Assembly (NCBI GenBank): GCA_019753175.1
Contig: JAIELK010000030.1
Coordinates: forward strand, 1-64,000
From: Hyphomonadaceae bacterium
GTDB taxonomy: Bacteria > Pseudomonadota > Alphaproteobacteria > Caulobacterales > Aquidulcibacteraceae
Reading direction: 5' to 3'
Length of the DNA: 64,000 nucleotides
The notes under the pieces were generated by a model that saw only the letters and a list, made by a program, of their open reading frames with translations, had not been told where the DNA came from and searched no databases. This document shows positions 33,674 through 40,564 of the stretch, piece by piece. Each line of letters starts with the position of its first letter. Positions within the stretch are counted from its first letter, which is position 1. The translations under genes and the position numbers were made by a program.

Positions 33674-34423
33674 ATGACCACCCCCATCGAACTCTTCTTC
33701 TGGCCCACGCCGAACGGCTGGAAGATCAGCGTTGCGCTCGAGGAAATGGGGCTGCCTTACGTGATCCGACCGGTGAACATCGGTGCGGGCGAACAATTCG
33801 CGGCGGGTTTCCTGAAAATCAGCCCGAACAACCGGATGCCAGCGATTGCCGATCCCGACGGCCCAAACGGCGAACCGATCTCCGTCTTCGAGTCCGGCGC
33901 CATTCTGCAGTATCTGGGTCGCAAGACGGGGCAGTTCTATCCGAAGGATGAACGGGCGCGCGTCACCGTTGACGAGTGGTTGTTCTGGCAGATGGCCGGT
34001 GTCGGCCCGATGTTCGGGCAGGCCAGCCACTTCCGCAATTATGCGCCCAAGCTGGTGGATGACCCCGCGAAGATCGAATACGCGGTGACCCGGTACAACA
34101 ATGAAGTGAACCGGCTCATCGGCGTCCTTAATCGCCGCTTAAGCGACCGCGCTTTCGTCGCCGACGACTATTCCATCGCCGACATGGCGCTTTATCCGTG
34201 GGTGAAGCTGGCCGGCATCTTCGGCCAGGACATGAGCACGTTTGCGCACGTGACGGCGTGGCTGGATCGCGTCGCCGCCCGGCCCGGCGTTCAGCGCGGT
34301 ATGGCCGCGGGCGCCGAACTGCGCCGCCCCCCGCCCAGCGAGGAAGAAGTCAAGCGTGTGGCGCAATCGCTGTTCGGGCAGACGGCGGCCTCGACGGCCG
34401 AGGCGGCCTCGAAACAAGGCTGA
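33674..34423 (+). CDS. Glutathione S-transferase family protein (YfcG/YghU-like)
   Basis: A 249-residue cytosolic GST. The thioredoxin-like N-terminus reads IELFFWPTPNGWKISVALEEMGLPY, the cis-Pro segment ISPNNRMPAIAD and the glutathione-contact FESGAILQYLGRKTG, close to the Nu-class YfcG/YghU disulfide-bond reductases. The helical C-domain includes SIADMALYPWV, the N-cap box. A Ser/Ala-rich extension ends the protein. Confidence 0.92.
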   Translation: MTTPIELFFWPTPNGWKISVALEEMGLPYVIRPVNIGAGEQFAAGFLKISPNNRMPAIADPDGPNGEPISVFESGAILQYLGRKTGQFYPKDERARVTVDEWLFWQMAGVGPMFGQASHFRNYAPKLVDDPAKIEYAVTRYNNEVNRLIGVLNRRLSDRAFVADDYSIADMALYPWVKLAGIFGQDMSTFAHVTAWLDRVAARPGVQRGMAAGAELRRPPPSEEEVKRVAQSLFGQTAASTAEAASKQG

Positions 34424-34464
34424 CGCCGCTTAAGCTTATCGCAATTTATGCATGGCATTGCTCT

Positions 34465-34497
34465 CCCACGCCGTCGTCAAAACGACGGCGGTGTGGG
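34465..34497. terminator. Hairpin downstream of the GST gene
   Basis: An 8-base perfect stem GCCGTCGT/ACGACGGC with CAAA loop, extended by CCCAC/GTGGG with a small bulge. It sits between the GST gene and the Sel1-like gene. No U-tract follows, so termination is uncertain. Confidence 0.4.
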
Positions 34498-34559
34498 GTG
34501 GAACGGATGACGTCATAAGGCGCAGCGTTCCTGGACTTGAGACCAAGGGAGCGGCCAAA

Positions 34560-34829
34560 ATGGCGTTCACAGATCACGAAATCGCCGAGGCGCATGAAGC
34601 GGCGCGCATCGGCGGTGATTGCGACAATCTTTACAAGCTGGGTCTGATCTATTCGATCGGCGACACGGTCGACCTGATCCAGGCGCACATGTGGTTCAAT
34701 CTGGCCGCCGCGCGCGGCTCGGATGCGGCCAAGGAGTGCCGCCGCGAGCTGGCTGACCAGATGTCGAAGGACGACATCGCGACCGCGCAGAAGCGCGCCC
34801 GCGAGTGGCTATCGATTAAGCACCATTGA
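34560..34829 (+). CDS. Single Sel1-like repeat protein
   Basis: 89 residues from ATG 34560, with AAGGGAG upstream. The core LYKLGLIYSIG...DLIQAHMWFNLAAARGSDAAKECRRELADQM matches one Sel1/TPR-like helical repeat, in the form common in alphaproteobacteria where a lone repeat follows a short acidic N-terminus. It is probably a small scaffold protein. There is no signal peptide; the upstream frame in the track is not coding. Confidence 0.8.
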   Translation: MAFTDHEIAEAHEAARIGGDCDNLYKLGLIYSIGDTVDLIQAHMWFNLAAARGSDAAKECRRELADQMSKDDIATAQKRAREWLSIKHH

Positions 34830-34837
34830 ACCGGCGA

Positions 34838-34857
34838 GGGCGGGCGTACGCCCGCCC
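34838..34857. repeat. 20-base perfect palindrome
   Basis: GGGCGGGCGTACGCCCGCCC is a perfect palindrome nine bases after the Sel1-like gene. It may help end that transcript or be an isolated repeat; no T-run follows. Confidence 0.5.
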
Positions 34858-34957
34858 AGACAGGGGTCCCGTCGTCGCGCTGGGCTCTCGCGAGCCCCGC
34901 CGTTGCCTGCGTCACGCTTGCGAGGCGCGGCCAGTCCGTTTAAGCGGGTGACCCGCT

Positions 34958-35048
34958 GGAGACGTGGCCGAGTGGCTGAAGGCGGCGCCTTGCTAAGGCG
35001 TTATACTCGAACAGGGTATCCAGGGTTCGAATCCCTGCGTCTCCGCCA
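34958..35048 (+). tRNA. tRNA-Ser (anticodon GCU)
   Basis: A full cloverleaf can be drawn. The acceptor arm is GGAGACG/CGTCTCC with an encoded 3' CCA. The D-arm region is TGGCCGAGTGGCTGAAGGC, the anticodon stem-loop GCCTTGCTAAGGC gives anticodon GCT, the long class II variable arm spans TATACTCGAACAGGGTATC, and the T-arm is CAGGGTTCGAATCCCTG. Serine identity follows from the anticodon and the long variable arm. Confidence 0.97.
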
Positions 35049-35076
35049 GCCCGCGCAGCGCGGCGCGTTGCGCCAT

Positions 35077-35673
35077 TCACGCAGTAGGCGGGCAGTCGAC
35101 CCCGCCGAACTCATCTTCCCAGTGCTTGCGGCACAGCGAGACATAGACGTCTTTCTGAAGCTCAACCTGCTCCCCAGCGGTGGCCGCGCGGCCGGAGGCG
35201 TCGCGGCGCAGCACCATGGTCGCTTTCGCGCCGCAATGGCAAATGGTGCGCACCTCGCGCAGGCTGTCGGCGATGGCGAGCAGTTCCGCAGAGCCCTCGA
35301 ACAGTTCGCCGCGGAAGTCAGTGCGAAGCCCATAGCAGAGCACCGGGATTTTCAGCCGGTCCGCGACGCGCGCGAGTTGCCAGACCTGCGCGCGCGTGAG
35401 GAATTGCGCCTCGTCGACGAAGACGCAGTCGACCTTCGCCGCTTCATGCTCGCGCGCCACCCACGCATAGAGATCGTCGTTGGCGTCGAACAGCTCCGCC
35501 TCGGCGCGAACGCCGATCCGTGAGCAAATCTGGCCACTCTCCAACTCGGCGTAGAGTGCGGAAGTGAACAAGAGGGTGCGCATGCCGCGCTCGCGATAAT
35601 TGTACGACGCTTGGAGCAGGATCGTGGACTTGCCGGCGTTCATCGCCGCATAGGAGAAATAGAGTTTCGCCAT
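35077..35673 (-). CDS. tdk: Thymidine kinase
   Basis: A 198-residue type II thymidine kinase that salvages thymidine to dTMP. The P-loop is AAMNAGKSTILLQASYN, Walker B is CVFVDEAQFLTRAQV, and zinc-ribbon cysteines lie in TICHCGAKATMV and SLCRKHW. It is the last gene of the nucleoside salvage operon, three bases after the 2OG oxygenase stop. The operon context supports use of external nucleosides. Confidence 0.96.
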   Translation of the reverse strand: MAKLYFSYAAMNAGKSTILLQASYNYRERGMRTLLFTSALYAELESGQICSRIGVRAEAELFDANDDLYAWVAREHEAAKVDCVFVDEAQFLTRAQVWQLARVADRLKIPVLCYGLRTDFRGELFEGSAELLAIADSLREVRTICHCGAKATMVLRRDASGRAATAGEQVELQKDVYVSLCRKHWEDEFGGVDCPPTA

Positions 35674-35676
35674 GCG

Positions 35677-36603
35677 TCAGGCCTTCAGGCCAATTTCTTT
35701 GAGCCGCTCGGCGAGGAAGGCGCCCGCCGTGATCGGCGGATAGAGCGCGCCATCGCCGATGCAGGAAGGCAATGCGGCCAGAGAGGTGTCGGCGGTGGGG
35801 TGCATGAAGAACGGCATCGAGTAGCGGCTCAAATGCGAGTCCGCGGAGTTGACGACACGGTGCGTGGTGGCCGGAATGACGTTGTTGGTGAGCCGGGCCA
35901 TCATGTCGCCGCTGTCCACCACGAGCGCGTTCGCTTCGGTGACGATCGGCAGCCACGCGCCGTCGCGATCCAGCAGTTCAAGTCCCGCGCCGCGCGCGGC
36001 GACCAGGATCGTGATCAGATTGATGTCTTCGTGCGCGGCTGAGCGCACGGCCCCGGGATCGGCGCCCTTGCCGATCGGCGGATAGTGCAGCACTCGCAGA
36101 ACCGAGTCGCCGCGCCGCACCAACGGTTCGAAATAGTCAGGCGCGAGCCCCAATGTCGGCGCGAGCGCTTCAAGCAGCACACACCCCGTGTCGTTCAGAG
36201 CGACGAACAGTCGCTCGAACACGGAGCGGAAGCCAGCTGGCCGGGTAGGCCAGACATTCGGCGCGGAGAACGGATTGGGCGGCGCGCCCGGTTCGGGTTC
36301 GTGGCCGATCTGCCAGAACTCCTTCAGGTCCGGCGTTGGGTTGTTTTTGGCGTGCTCTGTTCCAAACGGCGTGTAGCCGCGCAGCCCGCCCACGTAATCA
36401 CGCTTCTCCGCTTCGGGCAGACCAAAGACCTCGACCGCGTGGGCGTAGGCGTCGTCCAGCAGACTCACGGGCACATTGTGGTCGACGAGGACGACAAAGC
36501 CATAGTCGCGCAGTCCCGCCGACAGCGCTTGCGAGAAAGCGGCGCGCGCGCTTGGATCGCCGTGCGTGAACTGGCGCAGCGAGAGTTCGGGCACTTTGCG
36601 CAT
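35677..36603 (-). CDS. 2-oxoglutarate/Fe(II) oxygenase, isopenicillin N synthase family
   Basis: About 308 residues. The N-terminal DIOX_N region contains GLRDYGFVVLVDHNVPVSLL and AEKRDYVGG; the Fe(II) site is formed by SAAHEDINLITIL (H-x-D) and NVIPATTHRVVNS (distal His), with SRYSMPFF supplying the Arg-x-Ser that binds 2-oxoglutarate. ATG 36603 has GGAGG upstream. The fold family includes thymine-7-hydroxylase and gibberellin oxidases. Lying between ribokinase and thymidine kinase, it may act on a nucleobase or nucleoside, but that is inference. Confidence 0.88.
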   Translation of the reverse strand: MRKVPELSLRQFTHGDPSARAAFSQALSAGLRDYGFVVLVDHNVPVSLLDDAYAHAVEVFGLPEAEKRDYVGGLRGYTPFGTEHAKNNPTPDLKEFWQIGHEPEPGAPPNPFSAPNVWPTRPAGFRSVFERLFVALNDTGCVLLEALAPTLGLAPDYFEPLVRRGDSVLRVLHYPPIGKGADPGAVRSAAHEDINLITILVAARGAGLELLDRDGAWLPIVTEANALVVDSGDMMARLTNNVIPATTHRVVNSADSHLSRYSMPFFMHPTADTSLAALPSCIGDGALYPPITAGAFLAERLKEIGLKA

Positions 36604-36620
36604 ATCGCAGACCTCCGGTT

Positions 36621-37478
36621 TCAACAGCGCGCGAGCAGCGTGTCGACGGCGCCGCGACGCGGCATTGCCGGTTGAGCGCCGTCCTGTGTTGTGGCGAGCG
36701 CGCCGGCCACGCAAGCGAACACTAGAGCGGCGTCAGGCGGCTGTCCCTCAACCAGGGCGAGGGCCAAGGCCGCACTGAACGTGTCGCCCGCGCCCGTCGT
36801 ATCGCGCGCCGTCACTTGGGGCGGACGCGCGCGAGCGACCTCTAAGCCGCCGCGCAGCAGCGCTGCACCGTCAGCGCCATAGGTAATCGCGACCCACCCT
36901 GTCGTGCGCTGCAGCGCGTCGCCATAGAAAGCCGCCTCGCCTTCATTGACGATGAGCAAGTCGGCGCGCGCGAGCAAGGCTTCAGGCGTCTCGATGGCGG
37001 GCGCGAGGTTGATCGCGGCAAACCCCTGGAATTGAAGCACCGCCGCCAGCGTGGTTGGAACCGGAACTTCGAGCTGGCACAGCAGAGCGTCAGCGGTGAT
37101 GACGCCGAGATCGCCGGGGCTGAGGCGTTCATTGGCGCCTGGCGCCACCACGATCTGGTTCTCGCCGCCGTCGGAAACAACAATCAGCGCGACTCCGGTC
37201 GGCGCGTCGTCGAGCGAGCGGCAATGGCGAAGATCGACGCCTTCTGCGCGCAGCAGTGCGAGCGCCTCGTCCGCGAACGCATCCGAGCCGACGCAGCCCC
37301 AAAGCGCCACGTCAGCGCCAAGCCGTTTCGCCGCCAGGGCTTGGTTTGCGCCTTTGCCGCCCGGATAACGCGCGAACGCAGCGCCGCCCACTGTCTCCCC
37401 GGGCGCGGGCAGATGCGATGCGCGCGCGACCAGGTCGAGATTGACGGAGCCGACGACGGCGATGCGGGGCGGGCTCAT
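36621..37478 (-). CDS. rbsK: Ribokinase (PfkB family)
   Basis: A 285-residue PfkB sugar kinase. The N-terminus IAVVGSVNLDLVARASHLPAPGETV and the glycine-rich FARYPGGKGANQALAAKRLGA are ribokinase-like; the C-terminal signature is ARDTTGAGDTFSAALALAL with the catalytic Asp. It would phosphorylate the ribose released by the neighbouring nucleoside hydrolase. Its ATG overlaps the hydrolase stop (ATGA), which supports that partnership. Confidence 0.92.
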   Translation of the reverse strand: MSPPRIAVVGSVNLDLVARASHLPAPGETVGGAAFARYPGGKGANQALAAKRLGADVALWGCVGSDAFADEALALLRAEGVDLRHCRSLDDAPTGVALIVVSDGGENQIVVAPGANERLSPGDLGVITADALLCQLEVPVPTTLAAVLQFQGFAAINLAPAIETPEALLARADLLIVNEGEAAFYGDALQRTTGWVAITYGADGAALLRGGLEVARARPPQVTARDTTGAGDTFSAALALALVEGQPPDAALVFACVAGALATTQDGAQPAMPRRGAVDTLLARC

Positions 37479-38404
37479 GCCAGTCTCCGCGTCAGGAGCT
37501 CGAACACGCCCTCTGCGTCGACGCCCGTTGTCCAACGCGTTGCACTGGCGGCCTGCACACGAAACTCGACCGCGGTGTGGCCGCGGGTGAGCGGCGATGT
37601 CGTTTCGACATCGATCCTGGCCGGCACGGTCTCGAACAAACTTGGCGCCAGACAGTAAGCGACAATGGCCGGATCATGCAGAGGCGCGCCCTCGCAATGC
37701 GCCAGCGTGCGTTCGACGTGTTCCCCGAAGCGCAGCAAGCGCGACGCCGCACGCGCTCTGGCTGAGTCCAGGGCTTCAAGCCGCGCCATGCGCGCGGGCG
37801 TGGTGCGCACTTGATGCGTGGCGTCGAGCCCGATCGCGATGATCGGCAGACCCGCCCCATACACGGCCGCCGCCGCATGCGGGTCGGCGTAGATGTTGAA
37901 CTCGGCGGACGCGGTGATGTTGCCGCCCTCTCGGCGCGCTCCTCCCATAATGACGAGTTCGCGTATGCCTTGCGCGCAGGCCGGCGCCGCGCGAAGCGCC
38001 AGCGCGATGTTGGTGAGCGGTCCAAGCACGGCGACGCTGATGGATCGTGGCTCGGCGTGGCTCAAGGCGTCGATCAGGAAATCGACCGCCCCCGTGCTTT
38101 CGGGATCTTTGCCGGGCGGAGGGAAGGTCAAATCGCCGAGCCCGTTGCCGCCGTGAAAATGGCCGGCCTCGACTGGCGCGACCTCGAGCGGGTGCGTGGC
38201 GCCGGCAAAAACAGGAACGTCCTCGCGGCCGGCTATCGAGCGGATGATGCATGCATTCTTCGCGGTCAACGTGGCGTTCACGTTGCCGGCCACAGTGGTG
38301 ACGCCGCGCAGATCGAGTTCATCCGCCGCCGAAAAAGCGAGCAGCAGGGCCACCGCGTCGTCGACGCCAGGGTCACAATCGATGATCAACGGGCGAGGCG
38401 CCAT
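37475..38404 (-). CDS. Inosine-uridine preferring nucleoside hydrolase
   Basis: A 309-residue nucleoside N-ribohydrolase. The calcium-binding Asp cluster is IIDCDPGVDDAVALLL; the substrate loop GATHPLEVAPVEAGHFHGGNGLGD and the catalytic region EFNIYADPHAAAAVYGAGLP are present, with the late DPAIVAYCL block. It cleaves ribonucleosides to base and ribose. Base preference cannot be set from sequence. It sits between the nucleoside transporter and ribokinase. Confidence 0.94.
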   Translation of the reverse strand: MAPRPLIIDCDPGVDDAVALLLAFSAADELDLRGVTTVAGNVNATLTAKNACIIRSIAGREDVPVFAGATHPLEVAPVEAGHFHGGNGLGDLTFPPPGKDPESTGAVDFLIDALSHAEPRSISVAVLGPLTNIALALRAAPACAQGIRELVIMGGARREGGNITASAEFNIYADPHAAAAVYGAGLPIIAIGLDATHQVRTTPARMARLEALDSARARAASRLLRFGEHVERTLAHCEGAPLHDPAIVAYCLAPSLFETVPARIDVETTSPLTRGHTAVEFRVQAASATRWTTGVDAEGVFELLTRRLA

Positions 38405-38413
38405 GGCTCTAAG

Positions 38414-39661
38414 TTAGACCGGAAGAAAGAGGCTCGCCAAGGCAGCGCTCATGAGGTTCGAGAGCGAGCCGGCGGCGACGACGTGCAAGCCGTATCGCGC
38501 CATTTCCGGGGCGCGTGCGGGCGCGAGGGTGTTGAGCGCCGCCATCAAGATCCCGATCGAGCTTAGATTGGCGAAGCCGCAAAGCGCGAATGTCGTTATC
38601 GCAGCCGTGCGTGGAGACAGCGAGTCGCTCATCTGACCCAGATGCATGAACGCCACGAACTCATTGAGGATGAGCTTTTCGCCGAATAGGCCGCCCGCTT
38701 GTTGCGCTTCAGACCAGGGTATGTTGAGCAACCACATCACGGGGGCGAACACGTAGCCAAGCAGGCTTTGCAGCGTCAGGCTCTCCAAACCAGCCAGATT
38801 GGCGAGTGCGCCGAGGCCGCCATTGATCAGGGCGATCAGAGAAACGAACGCAATCAGCATGCCGGCGATCGAAGCCGCCAGGATCAGGCCGTCCTGCGCG
38901 CCGGAGGCTGCGGCCATGATGATGTTGGCGTGGCGTGGGTCTTTGGCTGCGCCCTCTGCATCGTCGATGATTGGCGCCGCTTTCTCGCTGGCGTCGGCGG
39001 CGGCGCTTGGCTTGTCGTCCGGCATGATGATCTTCGCCATCAGCAAGCCGCCTGGCGCTGACATGAAGCACGCGGCCAGCAGATAATTGATGTCGACCCC
39101 CATCTGGGCGTAGGCGGCAAGCACGCTTCCCGAAACCGACGCCATGCCCGTGGTCATGATCGCGAACAATTGCGGACGACTGACGTGCGGCAGGTACGGG
39201 CGCACGACCAGCGGCGCTTCGGTTTGTCCAACAAACACGTTTGCGGCGGCGGTGAGCGACTCCACGCGGCCAGCACCCAACAGCAGCCGCAGGCCGCCGC
39301 CGACCCACTTCACCACCAGCTGCATGACGCCGATATGGTAGAGCACCGACATCAGCGCCGAGAAGAAGATGATAATCGGCAGAACGTTGATCGCGAAACT
39401 GAAGCCGACATCGTTCGCGAGCGGGCCGAACACCATGTCGATTCCGGCTCTGGAAAAATTGATCAGCGCCTGCACGCCATCCGACATCGCCGCCAGCGCC
39501 GCGCGTCCGGCGGGAACGTAGAGCGAGAGCGCCGCCAGCGCCGCCTGCAGCGCCAGCGCCGCGGCCACGATCCGCAGGCGAATGGCGCTTCGATTTGTGG
39601 AGAGCAATAGCGCCAGCGCCAGAATGGCGGCGACGCCAAGTAATCCTTGCCAGTGCTGCAC
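38414..39661 (-). CDS. Concentrative nucleoside transporter (CNT/NupC family)
   Basis: The 415-residue inner-membrane nucleoside symporter has about ten hydrophobic segments. Family motifs are FVGQTEAPLVVRPYLPHVSRPQLFAIMTTGMASVSGS (gate region, shortened here: GQTEAPLVVRPYL) and LNEFVAFMHLG, followed by FALCGFANLSSIGILMAAL. It is the first gene of the salvage operon and is followed by the hydrolase after nine bases, so the promoter probably lies in the 97 bases upstream. Confidence 0.95.
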   Translation of the reverse strand: MQHWQGLLGVAAILALALLLSTNRSAIRLRIVAAALALQAALAALSLYVPAGRAALAAMSDGVQALINFSRAGIDMVFGPLANDVGFSFAINVLPIIIFFSALMSVLYHIGVMQLVVKWVGGGLRLLLGAGRVESLTAAANVFVGQTEAPLVVRPYLPHVSRPQLFAIMTTGMASVSGSVLAAYAQMGVDINYLLAACFMSAPGGLLMAKIIMPDDKPSAAADASEKAAPIIDDAEGAAKDPRHANIIMAAASGAQDGLILAASIAGMLIAFVSLIALINGGLGALANLAGLESLTLQSLLGYVFAPVMWLLNIPWSEAQQAGGLFGEKLILNEFVAFMHLGQMSDSLSPRTAAITTFALCGFANLSSIGILMAALNTLAPARAPEMARYGLHVVAAGSLSNLMSAALASLFLPV

Positions 39662-39757
39662 CTGCGCCCCCGAACTCCCTATCGGTTAGGGGTTAGACGG
39701 GTCCGGGGTCGCGTTCAATGTCCGCGCGCCCATGATGGCCAAAGCGCTGGGCTGCGC

Positions 39758-40288
39758 TCAGTTTTCCCGCCGGACGCGATGCGACCGGCCGGCCTCATCC
39801 GGGCTCAAGATGTAGCTGGACAGGGCCCCGCGCCGGATCGTCACTGCATCGCCGGGATCAATGCCGCCGATGCGTTGTGGCTCGGTTTGGGTCCAGCGCT
39901 GGCCATCGTCCATGACGAAGGAGTGCCGGCCGTCGCCGTGGCGAATGATGCGCGCAACCCGCGTCTCCACGCTGGCGATCGGTTCGCGCTCGCCGCCGGC
40001 GCCGAGAAGTAAGCGCGAAAGGTTCGGTACGCTCAAGCCGAAGGCCTCGCGTTCTAGCGCGTCGACCCGCGTTTGATCCACGATGATCGAGCGCGCATTC
40101 GATGAGGTGCTGGCGACATCGGCGCCAAGCCGATCGTAGCACGCCAAGCGCGGCTCGGCGGCCTCCACCGAGGCGCACGCGCGAACGCGGCTCAGGAGGT
40201 CGCGGTCGCCGCCATCCTGTGCGTGGGCGAAACCAATCGAGAGCGCCCAACACAAACCTGCAAGCGCGTAAGGTCGAGGTCCGATCAT
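39758..40288 (-). CDS. Hypothetical exported protein
   Basis: A 176-residue precursor with signal peptide (LAGLCWALSIGFAHA). The segment RVRACASVEAAEPRLACYDRLG, with paired cysteines, is a recurrent N-terminal motif of small alphaproteobacterial periplasmic proteins. The second half, VETRVARIIRHGDGRHSFVMDDGQRW...IRRG, looks like a small beta-barrel. Function unknown. Confidence 0.7.
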   Translation of the reverse strand: MIGPRPYALAGLCWALSIGFAHAQDGGDRDLLSRVRACASVEAAEPRLACYDRLGADVASTSSNARSIIVDQTRVDALEREAFGLSVPNLSRLLLGAGGEREPIASVETRVARIIRHGDGRHSFVMDDGQRWTQTEPQRIGGIDPGDAVTIRRGALSSYILSPDEAGRSHRVRREN

Positions 40289-40564
40289 GGGTGGCGGTTA
40301 GCAGTCTTTCTCAGGCTGCTCAATCGGCGAACCGAGAAATGCAGTGAAAACGCGCATCTTTCGTCGCGACAGAAAGATCACACCTCGCTGAAAGCCTCTC
40401 ATTGTGCAGCTTTGCGCGCGTTAGCCGCCGACGCGATGCAAGACGGCGTTCGCGACCGCCTCCCTTATACGGCATCCGGCTATTCGCATGCATCGCATGG
40501 CGTTGACGCGGGGATGCGACGCTCGCGCGATGGTCGCGCTGTCTGGTCGTTTGAGTTGCGAGGG

